Positions 45,843-55,281 of a stretch of 64,000 nucleotides of DNA are shown piece after piece. The stretch comes from Fibrobacter sp. UWT2 (lineage in GTDB: Bacteria; Fibrobacterota; Fibrobacteria; Fibrobacterales; Fibrobacteraceae). Both the position numbers and the translations under genes were made by a program. Within the stretch, counting starts at the first letter, position 1; every line of letters begins with the position of its first letter. The stretch covers positions 1 through 64,000 of the forward strand of contig NZ_FRBF01000002.1 of assembly GCF_900142545.1 (NCBI RefSeq). The letters are read 5' to 3'. The notes under the pieces are model-generated. The model was not told where the DNA came from, ran no database searches, and saw only the letters and a list, made by a program, of their open reading frames with translations.

Positions 45843-46260
45843 AAATGTTTTTTGTAAATCCGCGGGTCGCGGGCGAAATCGGAATTTGCCTGCAATCCTA
45901 GTAACGGCGTGGGGTTTGTTATTTTGTATGAATTTACAATTCTGACGATGAAAATTTGTTTACCGATTGGGGTGAAACCTTTTTGTTTTTTTGTTTGTAG
46001 TTTTCTAGTGAAGAAAGAAAATATCTTGTTCTAATTCCGAGTAAAGGAACGGATATAGAATAAAATACAGATAAATTAATTCCTTTATTCTGTCGTTTTG
46101 ATTCCCTGACATATAAGGCTTTGTGTAATGGGCTTGCTTTTAAAGTCCCGTTCCGAAGTCTATCCCAAGGCAAGTACAAGGCCCCTGTCAAAAGGGGTGT
46201 GTCCCTGCCTATACCCTAAAACAACATCCATCTAAACCCTGTTAAAGGGAGGATAAAATC
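45843..46260. other. Gene-poor intergenic region upstream of the AgmX-like gene
   Basis: No convincing gene. A minus-strand frame at 45934-46191 lacks coding character. Visible elements are a small hairpin CCCCT-GTCAAA-AGGGG (46182-46197), a TATACC box at 46210, and CCCT-GTTAA-AGGG just before the start, which could partly mask the AAGGGAGG ribosome site. A long 5' leader or a small RNA is possible but unproven. Confidence 0.4.
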
Positions 46261-47199
46261 ATGACAGCAGTAATCCAAACACCGGAATCGTTCATCGCTT
46301 CCTTGTTGCCGGATTCCGACAAAAAGATGGTGCGCATTGCAGGCGTATCGCTTTTGGTTGCGATTCTCTTGTGCTTCTGGGCGGCGGCGTACGAGGTGGT
46401 TATTAACGATTCCATTTTTGTGGATACGCCAACCACCGAAATAACAGCAACCATGAACATCATCGACAAAAAGGAGGAAAAAAAGCCCGACAAGAAACCA
46501 GAACATAAACCTCAAAATATCCAAAGCAAAAGGCCTGGCACTGGCGGGAAACCCGTAGGGCAAGGTAATCCTCGAGCCCCTCTCAATCGTGGCGTTATCC
46601 ATGCGCTAGAAGCACAAACTGCAAATGCTTCGGCCGCCGCTTACGACTTGATCAAGCAAAGCTTTGCCAAGGATATCGACAAGGTCCTCAAGAATACGAA
46701 TGGTCTGCAGGTCACTGGTAAAACAAAAATTGGTGAAGTCCGCGATAAGATTCATGATGGATTCAACCAAGGCATGTTTGCCGGAGGCAGCGGCGGTATC
46801 GGCGATGATATCTCGAACCTGGTCAGTGGCTCCGCTGGAGCTATTTCGACCAAGGCGATGGGAAATATAAAGGCTCCCAAGGACACCGATATCGAGTGGG
46901 GATCTGGTCCCTCATCCCGTTCCGCTGCAGATATCATGAAGGTCGTTCGTCAGCGTACTCCGGGACTTCGGCACATCTACAATAAACACCTCAAAAAGAA
47001 GCCGGGGTTCCAGGGAAAGGTAACGCTCAAGTTCACGATTGCGCCGGGTGGCGAAATCATCAGCATTTCGCTGGTGTCGTCCACGACAGATTACAGCGAA
47101 TTCGACAATGAAATCAAGAAATCGGTCGGTCGCTGGACATTCAGCAAGGTGAAATCGGGCAATACTACCGTGACCATCCCGTTCACATTTACAGAATAA
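46261..47199 (+). CDS. AgmX/PglI-type TonB-like energy-transducing protein
   Basis: A 312-aa protein with a cytoplasmic N-terminus, one membrane helix (about 24-46), a Lys/Pro/Glu-rich periplasmic linker (about 68-105: KKEEKKPDKKPEHKPQ) and a C-terminal AgmX/TonB-like domain (about 215-312: IMKVVRQRTPGLRHIYNKHL, GKVTLKFTIAPGGEI, VGRWTFSKVKSGNTTVTIPF). This layout resembles TonB-family transducers and the AgmX proteins of gliding motility. No ExbB/ExbD genes are adjacent. Ribosome site AAGGGAGG is strong. A terminator follows. Confidence 0.82.
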   Translation: MTAVIQTPESFIASLLPDSDKKMVRIAGVSLLVAILLCFWAAAYEVVINDSIFVDTPTTEITATMNIIDKKEEKKPDKKPEHKPQNIQSKRPGTGGKPVGQGNPRAPLNRGVIHALEAQTANASAAAYDLIKQSFAKDIDKVLKNTNGLQVTGKTKIGEVRDKIHDGFNQGMFAGGSGGIGDDISNLVSGSAGAISTKAMGNIKAPKDTDIEWGSGPSSRSAADIMKVVRQRTPGLRHIYNKHLKKKPGFQGKVTLKFTIAPGGEIISISLVSSTTDYSEFDNEIKKSVGRWTFSKVKSGNTTVTIPFTFTE

Positions 47200-47219
47200 T
47201 TTCAGGTCCTTTTAATTAT

Positions 47220-47254
47220 CCTCGCTCCGTAAAGGGGCGGGGATTCTTTTTTTT
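47220..47254 (+). terminator. Terminator after the AgmX-like gene
   Basis: CCTCGCTCC-GTAAA-GGGGCGGGG (9 bp with two G-T pairs) followed by ATTC and eight T. Confidence 0.85.
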
Positions 47255-47304
47255 CTAGCGGAAATGGAGTTTACTATATTTTACATGTAAATAGGAGAAT
47301 AAAA

Positions 47305-48423
47305 ATGACTGATCCTCGCATTACAAAACTTGCTGAAAATTTGATTAATAATGCCATTGCCCTTAAGGCTGGCGAAAATATCCTTATCGAAACGACCGAC
47401 ACTCCCGACGAAGTCACGACTGAACTCGTGAAGGCTGTCGCCAAGGTGGGCGGTAACGCTTTCGTGCATAACTACCGCGGCCGTGTCCGTCGTGAAATGA
47501 TCAAGTCGGCATCCATCGAACAGATGCAGTTGCAGGCCGACCTTGCGATGGCCGAAATGCAAAAAATGCAGGCCTACATCGCCATTCGCGGCGCCGAGAA
47601 CGCTCTCGAAAACTGCGATATCGACGGCCGCCAGATGATGAATTACCGCAAGATTACGGAACCCGTGCTGAATTACCGTGTCGATAAGACCCGTTGGTGC
47701 GTGCTTCGCTGGCCGAACCCCTCTATGGCGCAGGGTGCCAAGATGAGTTCCGAGGCTTTCGAAGACTTCTACTTCGAAGCTTGCCTTGCCGATTATCCGA
47801 AAATGGCCAAGGCCGCGCAGAACCTCGTGGACCTCATGAACCGCACCGACAAGGTGCGCCTTGTGGCAAACGGAACCGATTTGACCTTCAGCATCAAGGA
47901 TATTCCGGCGATTCCGTGCTGCGGCAACATGAACATCCCCGACGGCGAAGTTTATACTGCACCGGTGCGTAATAGCGTGAACGGCGTGATTCACTACAAT
48001 ACGCCGACCCTTTACGATGGCAAGTACTTCAGCAATATCCGCTTGGAATTCAAGGACGGCAAGATTGTGAACGCCATTTGCGAATCCGGCGACAACGTGG
48101 CCCTCAACGCCCTCTTCGATACTGACGAAGGTGGCCGTTATGTGGGCGAGTTCGCCATCGGTTTCAATCCGTTCGTGAATGCTCCCATGTGCGACATTCT
48201 GTTCGACGAAAAAATTGCGGGCTCTATCCACTTTACGCCGGGTCGTTGCTACGAAGAAGCCCCGAACGGCAACATCAGCGCCATCCACTGGGATCTGGTG
48301 CTGATCATGCGTCCGGAATACGGTGGCGGTGAAATCTGGTTCGACGACAAGCTCATCCGCAAAGACGGCATCTTCGTTGTTGACGAACTTAAGTGCCTGA
48401 ACCCGGACCAGTTGGGAAAATAA
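47305..48423 (+). CDS. M29-family aminopeptidase
   Basis: A 372-aa thermophilic-type (M29/AmpS) aminopeptidase that removes N-terminal residues from peptides in the cytoplasm. The metal-ligand set is visible in NIPDGEVYTAP, GRYVGEFAIGF, AGSIHFTPGRCYEE and SAIHWDLVLI. No signal peptide. A strong ribosome site (AGGAG) lies upstream, with a TATATTTT box at about 47274. The GLUG gene follows 22 nt later and may be co-transcribed. Confidence 0.9.
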   Translation: MTDPRITKLAENLINNAIALKAGENILIETTDTPDEVTTELVKAVAKVGGNAFVHNYRGRVRREMIKSASIEQMQLQADLAMAEMQKMQAYIAIRGAENALENCDIDGRQMMNYRKITEPVLNYRVDKTRWCVLRWPNPSMAQGAKMSSEAFEDFYFEACLADYPKMAKAAQNLVDLMNRTDKVRLVANGTDLTFSIKDIPAIPCCGNMNIPDGEVYTAPVRNSVNGVIHYNTPTLYDGKYFSNIRLEFKDGKIVNAICESGDNVALNALFDTDEGGRYVGEFAIGFNPFVNAPMCDILFDEKIAGSIHFTPGRCYEEAPNGNISAIHWDLVLIMRPEYGGGEIWFDDKLIRKDGIFVVDELKCLNPDQLGK

Positions 48424-48445
48424 AAACTCATAAGGAGGAGAACTA

Positions 48446-50773
48446 ATGATTCGAAAATCATTGTTGATTGGTGCGTTACTCTCGATACCATGTCTTGCTG
48501 TGAATGGCAATATGGCTGGTGCGGGAACCGCTGAAAGTCCATGGCAGGTTGCCGATTACGAAGACCTTAAGGCCGTTGGTAATGGTAACTACAGCATGAG
48601 CGGTCACTATGTGCTGACGGCTGATATTGATGCGTCTGCTTCGCGGAATGAAACGAGCTCGACGGATTCTACGGCCGGTTTCCAGCCGATAGGTGTGGCG
48701 TACTACGGAACAGAACAGTCTTATTTTGACGGCGTATTTGACGGCGCGGACCATACGATATCGAATCTTTATTCGATGTCGAATAAAGAACGCTCGACCG
48801 CTATGTTCATGGCTGTAGGCCCTAATGGGGTCGTCAAGAACCTTAAAATGACGGATTGCCTGATTCAGGTTAAATATGTCTGGGCGGCAGGTTCCGTTGC
48901 CGTGATGAATTTTGGCCTGATAGAAAATATCGAGAATAAGCGCGATACGGTCAGTGCTCCGAGCAATACGGGTGGAATCGTTGGCATCAATGAAAACGGA
49001 ATCATTCGGGATGTGAGTTTCGAAGGCGTCGTTCTCGGCATTAACGACCGCGATTTTATTGGCGGTATCGTGGGTGCCAATTCCGGTGCCAAATCGGTGA
49101 TTCGCAATGTGAAGGTGAATGCCGATATGCGTTCTAGTTTCTACGGAAACAACCTCGGACTCGTTGCCGGAGTCAATGAAGGCTTGATTGTTTCTGCAGA
49201 AATTGACGGTATTCTCGAACATGGAAACCGCTTCCTTGGCGGCGTGACCGGAAAAAATTCGGGTACCATCGATTCATGCGTTTCTCGCGGTTCGATTTAC
49301 TCGATGCATGAAAATACGGCAGGCTTGGTCGGATACAACAGCGGAACGGTTAAGAATTCTATTGTCGAGGCTGATTCTGTTGTTTGTGAGTATCGAGGTG
49401 CTGCCGGCTTTGTCGGTACAAATGATACGACGGGTATCGTAGAAAACTGTGTCTCTAAAACGAATGTACAATCCGATAGTAGTGCCGGTTTCGCCTTGTA
49501 TAATGCTGGAATCATCAGGAATTCCCATGCGGAAGGTACCGTTGTCGGGGATTCGGCTCCTGGGAGATATGTTGCTGGCTTTATCGTGTATAACGTTGGT
49601 ACAATCTCAAATTCCTACACGACGGCTGATGTCGATGCCTTCTTCAGGTTGGCTGGTTTTGTTGTCCGCAATGGCGGTAAAATTGATAGCAGCTATGCAA
49701 CGGGCCATGTGCTTAACGGGGAACGTGCTTCTGGCGATACCTATGGTGGCTTTGTTGGCCAAAACGATAGCACCGGAATCATCACGAATAGCTATGCCAC
49801 CGGCGAGGTGGTTGGCGGAACGGAGGCCGGAGGCTTTGTAGGAGTCAATAGTGGAAAAATCCACAATTGCTACGCTACAGGCGATGTGCGCTCCTATTCC
49901 AAGTTCGGCGGCTTCGTTGCCGAGAACTTTGGTGAAATCCTCTATGCCTATTCCACGGGAAATCTTGGAAGCATTAAGGGCTATACGACTTCGTATAATG
50001 CAGGCGGCTTTGTCGGCGTCAATAATGGCTATATCAACAACGCCTATACCACCGGAAATGTCAATAGCGAATATACGCCGGGCGGATTTGTTTCGAGCAA
50101 TTCTGGAACGATCAAGAACGCCTATGCTTCGGGTGACGTTTCCGGAAAAGTTGAATTTGGCGGTTTTGCTTCTGCAAACAGGAAGTATCTCGAAAACGTC
50201 TTCTTTACAGGGAAACTGACTGCATCGGCTTCTGATTATCATGGCTCTGGTTGCTTTGTGGTGAATAATGCGGGTACTATAAAAGAGGCTCTCTATAATA
50301 AGGATGGCTGCGAATTCGAAGCGGACTCTGTGGCGAAGGAAGCTGCCTTTGCTGATATGAAGTCTCCGGCCCTTTACAAGTCCTGGAACGATTTCGATCG
50401 CTACTGGCTTGTGGGCGATACGCTCTCCTTCCCGCATCTGGTGTTTACGACAGGCGTGCTTCCTGAAATCATTGAAGACGGTCCTCCTATCGAAATTGCA
50501 AAGCCAAATATGGCTATCGCGAAGGTTGCCAATGGCCTGAAGCTGTATGGAAACCGCCAGAATCTGCAGGCGACGGTAACACTTTCCCGTTCGGGATTGA
50601 CAAGCGTCAAGGTCTACAACCTGAAGGGTGTGCTGCAGAAAACGGTGTCTTTGGGCAATCTTCACGAAGGCGTGCATCAAGTGAATTTGAGTGGTGCTGT
50701 TGATGCTCGTGGCGTGGCGCTGATCGTTCTAGAACAGAATGGCAAGGCTTTGTCGAGGTCCCTGCTTCGCTAG
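48446..50773 (+). CDS. Secreted GLUG-repeat surface protein
   Basis: A 775-aa secreted protein. Signal peptide 1-19 (cut near LAVNG). The first part (about 70-95) has FDGVFDGADHTISNLY, then about 14 GLUG repeats (GGFVGVNSGKIHNCYATG, GGFVSSNSGTIKNAYASG) form a likely right-handed beta-solenoid from about 165 to 610. The C-terminal 85 residues (VKVYNLKGVLQKTVSLGN to ALSRSLLR) are a T9SS-like/Fibrobacter tail. Probably an adhesin or surface structural protein. Very strong ribosome site (AAGGAGGAG). Confidence 0.88.
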   Translation: MIRKSLLIGALLSIPCLAVNGNMAGAGTAESPWQVADYEDLKAVGNGNYSMSGHYVLTADIDASASRNETSSTDSTAGFQPIGVAYYGTEQSYFDGVFDGADHTISNLYSMSNKERSTAMFMAVGPNGVVKNLKMTDCLIQVKYVWAAGSVAVMNFGLIENIENKRDTVSAPSNTGGIVGINENGIIRDVSFEGVVLGINDRDFIGGIVGANSGAKSVIRNVKVNADMRSSFYGNNLGLVAGVNEGLIVSAEIDGILEHGNRFLGGVTGKNSGTIDSCVSRGSIYSMHENTAGLVGYNSGTVKNSIVEADSVVCEYRGAAGFVGTNDTTGIVENCVSKTNVQSDSSAGFALYNAGIIRNSHAEGTVVGDSAPGRYVAGFIVYNVGTISNSYTTADVDAFFRLAGFVVRNGGKIDSSYATGHVLNGERASGDTYGGFVGQNDSTGIITNSYATGEVVGGTEAGGFVGVNSGKIHNCYATGDVRSYSKFGGFVAENFGEILYAYSTGNLGSIKGYTTSYNAGGFVGVNNGYINNAYTTGNVNSEYTPGGFVSSNSGTIKNAYASGDVSGKVEFGGFASANRKYLENVFFTGKLTASASDYHGSGCFVVNNAGTIKEALYNKDGCEFEADSVAKEAAFADMKSPALYKSWNDFDRYWLVGDTLSFPHLVFTTGVLPEIIEDGPPIEIAKPNMAIAKVANGLKLYGNRQNLQATVTLSRSGLTSVKVYNLKGVLQKTVSLGNLHEGVHQVNLSGAVDARGVALIVLEQNGKALSRSLLR

Positions 50774-50803
50774 TTCCGGCTAGTCGAAAATCTGCTGAAT
50801 ATC

Positions 50804-50835
50804 AAAAAGCCGTCCTTTTCGGGACGGCTTTTTAA
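50804..50835. terminator. Bidirectional terminator (GLUG gene / asd)
   Basis: AAAAAGCCGTCC-TTTTC-GGGACGGCTTTTT: a 12-bp stem including the A/T runs. Confidence 0.9.
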
Positions 50836-50840
50836 ATGTT

Positions 50841-50880
50841 TTTCGCTAAAGCGAAAGTTGCGCAGTCGCGCAATCTTTCG
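50841..50880. repeat. Overlapping alternative micro-hairpins before the asd stop
   Basis: TTTCGC-TAAA-GCGAAA (50841-50856) overlaps a longer hairpin, CGAAAGTTGCGC-AGTC-GCGCAA-T-CTTTCG (50852-50880). Only one can form at a time. Confidence 0.6.
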
Positions 50881-50882
50881 AA

Positions 50883-51905
50883 TTACACACCCTTAGCGAG
50901 AATCTCACCGATCTGCACGGCGTTGAGAGCAGCGCCCTTGCGGATCTGGTCACCGGTGAGCCACAGCGTGTTGCTGTTTTCATCGGCGAGGTCCTTGCGG
51001 ATACGGCCTACGAACACGTTGTCCTTGCCGGCGCTTTCGAGCGGCATCGGGTACACATAGTTCTGCGGATCGTCCTTGAGGGTCACGCCCGGAGCGTTCT
51101 TGAGAGCGTTGCGGATTTCTTCGACAGAAACCGGACGTTCGGTTTCGAACCACACGGATTCGGAGTGAGAACGGAGAGAGCTCACGCGCACGCAGGTGGC
51201 GCTCGTACGAACGTCAGAATGCATAATCTTGCGAGTTTCGTTGAACATCTTCATTTCTTCCTTCGTGTAGTCGTTTTCCGTCATCTTGTCGATCTGCGGA
51301 ATCACGTTGTAGGCGAGCTGGAAGGGGAACTTGCTGATGTGCGTCGTCGTACCGGTTTCGAGGATGTCCTTGTACTGTTGCTTGAGTTCTTCCATAGCAA
51401 TGGCACCTGCGCCACTTGCACTCTGGTAAGAAGAAATGTGGATCTTCTTGATGTGGGAAATCTTTTCGATCGGGTTCAGCACCACAACCATCATGATGGT
51501 CGTGCAGTTCGGGTTGGCGATGATGCCCTTACCGCCGTTTTCAGCCTTGTAGAGCTTGATGTCTTCGGGGTTCACTTCAGGCACGACCAGCGGGACCTTC
51601 GGGTCCATGCGGAAGAAGCTCGTGTTGTCGACAACCACGGCGCCGTTTTCGACGGCGATCGGGGCAAATTCCTGAGAAATAGCTGCGCCAGCGGAGCTGA
51701 GCACCAGGTCAACGCCCTTGAAAGAATCCTTGTTCAGAACTTCGCACTTGAGGGTTTCGCCCTTGAACTTGAATTCCTTACCGGCACTGCGTTCAGAAGC
51801 GAGGAGCTTCAGGCTCTGCAGCGGGAAGTTGCGTTCTTCGAGGATGGAGAGGATTTCTTGGCCTACGGCGCCGGTTGCGCCCATAATGGCTACGTTGCGA
51901 ATCAT
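50883..51905 (-). CDS. asd: Aspartate-semialdehyde dehydrogenase
   Basis: A 340-aa NADP enzyme that makes aspartate semialdehyde for lysine/DAP, threonine and methionine. GATGAVGQEILSILEER is the nucleotide-binding loop; the catalytic Cys is in IIANPNCTTIMMV; SYQSASGAGAIAMEEL and RVSSLRSHSESVWFE (catalytic His) follow. Last gene of a minus-strand set after ssb and a membrane protein. AAAGG ribosome site. Confidence 0.95.
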   Translation of the reverse strand: MIRNVAIMGATGAVGQEILSILEERNFPLQSLKLLASERSAGKEFKFKGETLKCEVLNKDSFKGVDLVLSSAGAAISQEFAPIAVENGAVVVDNTSFFRMDPKVPLVVPEVNPEDIKLYKAENGGKGIIANPNCTTIMMVVVLNPIEKISHIKKIHISSYQSASGAGAIAMEELKQQYKDILETGTTTHISKFPFQLAYNVIPQIDKMTENDYTKEEMKMFNETRKIMHSDVRTSATCVRVSSLRSHSESVWFETERPVSVEEIRNALKNAPGVTLKDDPQNYVYPMPLESAGKDNVFVGRIRKDLADENSNTLWLTGDQIRKGAALNAVQIGEILAKGV

Positions 51906-51914
51906 AATTAACCT

Positions 51915-52871
51915 TTATTGTTCGGTTGGTTGTTGATTGTTTGATTGTAAAGCTTCGGTGGCGTTCCAGAAACGCTTCAGGTAGATTTTCATCTGGCCGA
52001 TTTGGTCTCTGGACTGCTTATACTGGATCAGCTGTTGCTCCGGGTTTTCCTGGAGCGTGTAGCTGTAGAGCGCGTATGCGGCAAGACGCACGCATTCGCT
52101 GGCCTGAATCAGTTCCTTGTGCGCGTCGCTGGATTCATGCGGGTGGAAAAGCCCAAGAACCTTCTTGTTCAAAGCGACTGCATTGTTGTTGATGGCCAGT
52201 GCCTGGCTGCTGCGGGTTTCGCGTTCTGATTCCGAAATGTTAGATGGTAAAGTGCCAAATGCGTCAATCGCGTTCGTGATGTCGTACATGCGCTTGATGA
52301 CGGTTTCGGCGTCAATCAAGTAGCTGCCGAGTCTGCTCAGGTCCTTGTCGTCGTTGCTGGACTTGCTTGCCTGGCCGCCAGCCTGTGCCTTGTGACGGAC
52401 AATCTGGCTGGAGCTGGGCATCATCTGGCCGCTTTCACCGTTCTGGAAGGAAGCGATATAGTCCTGGTACTTGGTGTTCATCGCAGCGATTTCTTCGGCG
52501 GTATAGTCCGAAGTCGGAATGAACGTCGGGCGGTCCCAGTAGGCGATTCCCATGAAGGCCGACAGCATAAAGAAGGCGAGGAAAATGTTTCCGGCCTTGG
52601 CTGCACGGTCATCGAAACGGATAAAGCTAATGATGGCAAAGAAGAACAGGCTCGCGAACGAAAGCAACAATCCGCCGTCGCAGTTGTAGGCAATGAAGGA
52701 ATTCTTCGCGAAGAAGAATACGCAGTCCATAGCCACAATCAGGAACGACAAAAACGCACCCATCATCTTCTGGGTGCGGGTGTCCGCAGATGCGGACATG
52801 AGTATTGCCGTAAAGGTGATGCCCAAGGGGAGCACCATCATCAGTGCGATATCTGCAATTTGCTGGTTCAT
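51915..52871 (-). CDS. Membrane protein of unknown function, between ssb and asd
   Basis: A 318-aa protein. Four hydrophobic segments lie in the first 125 residues (about 8-26, 36-54, 66-84 and 94-112), followed by a soluble, mostly helical 190 residues with a Ser/Gln-rich stretch (about 150-172). No family recognised. Starts 3 nt after the ssb stop, with the ribosome site inside ssb; its stop is 9 nt before asd. Confidence 0.75.
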   Translation of the reverse strand: MNQQIADIALMMVLPLGITFTAILMSASADTRTQKMMGAFLSFLIVAMDCVFFFAKNSFIAYNCDGGLLLSFASLFFFAIISFIRFDDRAAKAGNIFLAFFMLSAFMGIAYWDRPTFIPTSDYTAEEIAAMNTKYQDYIASFQNGESGQMMPSSSQIVRHKAQAGGQASKSSNDDKDLSRLGSYLIDAETVIKRMYDITNAIDAFGTLPSNISESERETRSSQALAINNNAVALNKKVLGLFHPHESSDAHKELIQASECVRLAAYALYSYTLQENPEQQLIQYKQSRDQIGQMKIYLKRFWNATEALQSNNQQPTEQ

Positions 52872-52874
52872 TTT

Positions 52875-53336
52875 TTAGAAGGGCAGGTCGTCGTCTCCGC
52901 CTTCCGGTGCCGGAGCATCGTAAGCGGGTGCGCTTGCCTGGCTATAGTTGTTGGACTGGTTGTAGGTGTTGCCACTCTGGAAATTGCCACCGTTCTGTCC
53001 GCGCGGAGTCAAAAGCTGGAAGGTGTCCAGGTTGACTTCGGTGCTGTAACGCTTCTGACCGGTCGTCTGGTCGGTCCAGCTGCGGTTGGTGAGGGAGCCT
53101 TCCACATAAAGGGTCATGCCCTTGTGAACGCCGAGGGTTTCCATGGTGTCGGCAATTTTGCCCCAACCTACGATGTTGTGCCAGTCGGTCTGTTCCTTCT
53201 GTTCACCATTATTGTCACGGTAGCGACGGCTAGTGGCCAAGGAGAACGATACGCGCTTGCGACCTGCTGCGCTTGCACTAATGACGGGGTCCTTGCCGAT
53301 ATTGCCGATAAGCATCACTTTATTGAGATAAGCCAT
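52875..53336 (-). CDS. ssb: Single-stranded DNA-binding protein
   Basis: A 153-aa SSB. The OB fold (about 1-105) has LNKVMLIGNIGKDPV, VSFSLATSRRYRD, TDWHNIVGWGKIAD and GMTLYVEGSLTNRSW; a Gly/Asn/Gln/Pro-rich linker leads to the acidic tip DDDLPF that recruits replication and repair proteins. It heads a three-gene minus-strand set with a membrane protein and asd. GGACG is a weak ribosome site. Confidence 0.95.
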   Translation of the reverse strand: MAYLNKVMLIGNIGKDPVISASAAGRKRVSFSLATSRRYRDNNGEQKEQTDWHNIVGWGKIADTMETLGVHKGMTLYVEGSLTNRSWTDQTTGQKRYSTEVNLDTFQLLTPRGQNGGNFQSGNTYNQSNNYSQASAPAYDAPAPEGGDDDLPF

Positions 53337-53464
53337 ATTTCGTCCTATTTTATCTTTTTTTTGTTCTGGGCTAAAAATAAAAAATTCCTTCTGTCATTTT
53401 GTGCCAATTTGTGAAAATTTTGACCATTTGAAAAGATTTTCATGTTTTCCCCTGAAATTTCATT

Positions 53465-53472
53465 TATATTTT
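53465..53472 (+). promoter_or_regulatory. TAnnTTT element, 5 nt before the NamZ-like start
   Basis: TATATTTT, then GTGTC, then ATG at 53478; no ribosome site. It is 130 nt from the divergent ssb start. Confidence 0.4.
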
Positions 53473-53477
53473 GTGTC

Positions 53478-54575
53478 ATGGTATCACTCGCACTTTCACG
53501 TTTTGAAAAAGTTTTTCCTGCAAATCTCAAAGGTAAGCGCCTTGGCGCGGTTTTGCACCCTGCATCGGTTCTCCCGGATTTGCATTATACCCTCGATCTT
53601 TTGAAAGAATTCGATGGCAAATTGTTCAAGCTTTCGGCTCTTTTTGGCCCCCAGCATGGTATCAAGGGACATACCCAAGACAACATGATTGAATGGGAAG
53701 GTTATACCGACCCCGAACTGGGCATTCCCGTCTATAGCCTTTACGGCGAACACCGCGAACCCACTGCCGAAATGCTCAGTCATGTAGATGTAATGCTCGT
53801 TGACTTGCAAGACGTGGGCGCTCGCTACTATACCTTTATTTGGACACTGTTCCTTTGTATGAAAGCCTGTGAAAAGGCCGGCATCCCGGTGGTTGTCGTG
53901 GATCGTCCGAACCCCATCAACTGTATCGACGAAGAAGGCCCGGTTCTTGACCTGAATTACACGAGCTTCGTGGGACTTCATAGCATCCGTACACGCCATG
54001 CAAAGACTATCGGCGAATTGGCGGTACAGTTCAAGGAAGAACGTTTCCCCAAGTGCGAACTCTACGTGCTCGGTATGGAAGGCTACGACAAAAAAATGTG
54101 GTACGACCAGACGGGTCTCCCGTGGATTTTGCCGAGCCCGAACATGCCGACTCTCGATACCGCTATCGTTTATCCGGGAATGTGCCTGTTCGAGGCCACC
54201 AACGTGAGCGAAGGCCGCGGTACCACGCGTCCGTTCGAAATTTTCGGCGCTCCGTTTATCGATGCCGTCAAGCTTTGCAAGTACATGAATGGCCTTAAGC
54301 TTCCGGGCGTGTATTTCCGCGAAAACTACTTCCAGCCCACTTTCCACAAGGGTGCTGGCCAAATCTGTGGCGGTGCGCAGATTCATGTGCTCGACCGCGA
54401 CAAGTTCCGCAGTTTTGATATGGCGGTAAAGCTGTTGCAGTACATTTTCAACGAATATCCGAAGGATTTCGCCTGGAAACAGCCGCCTTACGAATACGAA
54501 TTCAAGAAGTTGCCTATCGACATTCTTCTCGGTAATGGCACGTTCCGTAAGGAATTTATCGAAAGTAGCATTTAA
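53478..54575 (+). CDS. NamZ-type (DUF1343) exo-beta-N-acetylmuramidase
   Basis: A 365-aa DUF1343 protein. The family founder NamZ releases MurNAc from peptidoglycan ends. Visible blocks are SALFGPQHGIKGH, PVYSLYGEHREPT, LVDLQDVGARYYTFIWT, VVVVDRPNPIN, SEGRGTTRPFEIFGAP and GAGQICGGAQIHV. No signal peptide is evident from the start at 53478, so it may act inside the cell in cell-wall recycling. An upstream ATG at 53442 would add 12 hydrophobic residues, which could instead be part of a signal; this is unresolved. Confidence 0.85.
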   Translation: MVSLALSRFEKVFPANLKGKRLGAVLHPASVLPDLHYTLDLLKEFDGKLFKLSALFGPQHGIKGHTQDNMIEWEGYTDPELGIPVYSLYGEHREPTAEMLSHVDVMLVDLQDVGARYYTFIWTLFLCMKACEKAGIPVVVVDRPNPINCIDEEGPVLDLNYTSFVGLHSIRTRHAKTIGELAVQFKEERFPKCELYVLGMEGYDKKMWYDQTGLPWILPSPNMPTLDTAIVYPGMCLFEATNVSEGRGTTRPFEIFGAPFIDAVKLCKYMNGLKLPGVYFRENYFQPTFHKGAGQICGGAQIHVLDRDKFRSFDMAVKLLQYIFNEYPKDFAWKQPPYEYEFKKLPIDILLGNGTFRKEFIESSI

Positions 54576-54596
54576 CCCACAAGAAGGAGACTCATA

Positions 54597-55196
54597 ATGA
54601 TTCAACAAGCTAACGGAAAATTTGAAATGCCGGCACTCCCGTATGCAGCGGGGGATCTTGCTCCGGTTCTCAGCCAGGAAACCATCGAGTTCCATTATGG
54701 CAAGCATCTGCAGACATATCTCAACAACCTGAACGCAGCCCTTCCGGGTAGCGCATTCGAAGGCAAGTCCATTGCCGAAATCGTTACCAAGGCCGAAGGT
54801 GGCGTGTTCAATAATGCAGGCCAGTTCCTGAATCACTACATGTATTTCATGCAGTTCAAGGCTCCTTCTGCAGGCAACATTCCGACGGGCAAAATTGCAG
54901 ACGCCATCGCTCGCGACTTTGGCTCCTTCGAAAAGTTCCAGGAAGAATTCCAGGCGAAGGGCGCGGGCCTCTTCGGTTCCGGCTGGGTGTGGCTCTCTGT
55001 CGATGCTTCGGGCAAGCTCGTGATTACGCAGGAAGGCAACGCCCAGAACCCGCTTACCAAGGGTCTCAAGCCGCTCCTCACGTTTGATGTGTGGGAACAT
55101 GCCTACTACATCGACTACCGCAACCGCCGTCCGGACTACCTCAAGGGACTCTGGCAGATTGTGGACTGGAACGTCATCAATAACCGCTTGGGATAG
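54597..55196 (+). CDS. Iron/manganese superoxide dismutase
   Basis: A 199-aa Fe/Mn-type superoxide dismutase. Metal ligands are His in EFHYGKHLQTYL (about 28), His in FLNHYMYFMQF (about 80), and Asp/His in TFDVWEHAYYIDY (about 162-166). The usual Trp before the second His (WNH) is Leu (LNH). Metal choice cannot be decided by eye. Strong AAGGAG ribosome site; 21 nt after the muramidase gene. A strictly anaerobic lineage keeping an SOD suggests transient oxygen exposure. Confidence 0.93.
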   Translation: MIQQANGKFEMPALPYAAGDLAPVLSQETIEFHYGKHLQTYLNNLNAALPGSAFEGKSIAEIVTKAEGGVFNNAGQFLNHYMYFMQFKAPSAGNIPTGKIADAIARDFGSFEKFQEEFQAKGAGLFGSGWVWLSVDASGKLVITQEGNAQNPLTKGLKPLLTFDVWEHAYYIDYRNRRPDYLKGLWQIVDWNVINNRLG

Positions 55197-55234
55197 TGCC
55201 TATTGTCCCATTTCGGCGATAGATTTAAATGAAA

Positions 55235-55268
55235 AAGACGCTCGGCAATGCCGGGCGTCTTAAATTTT
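55235..55268. terminator. Bidirectional terminator (superoxide dismutase / lipoprotein)
   Basis: AAGACGCTCGGC-AAT-GCCGGGCGTCTT (12-bp stem, one G-T), with AAAT/TTTT on one side and AAAA on the other. Confidence 0.88.
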
Positions 55269-55281
55269 AAGGCTGAATGGA

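Noticed and set aside
45934-46191. 85-codon minus-strand frame in the alr/AgmX gap
   Set aside because: No ribosome site, no recognisable pattern, unusual composition; treated as non-coding.
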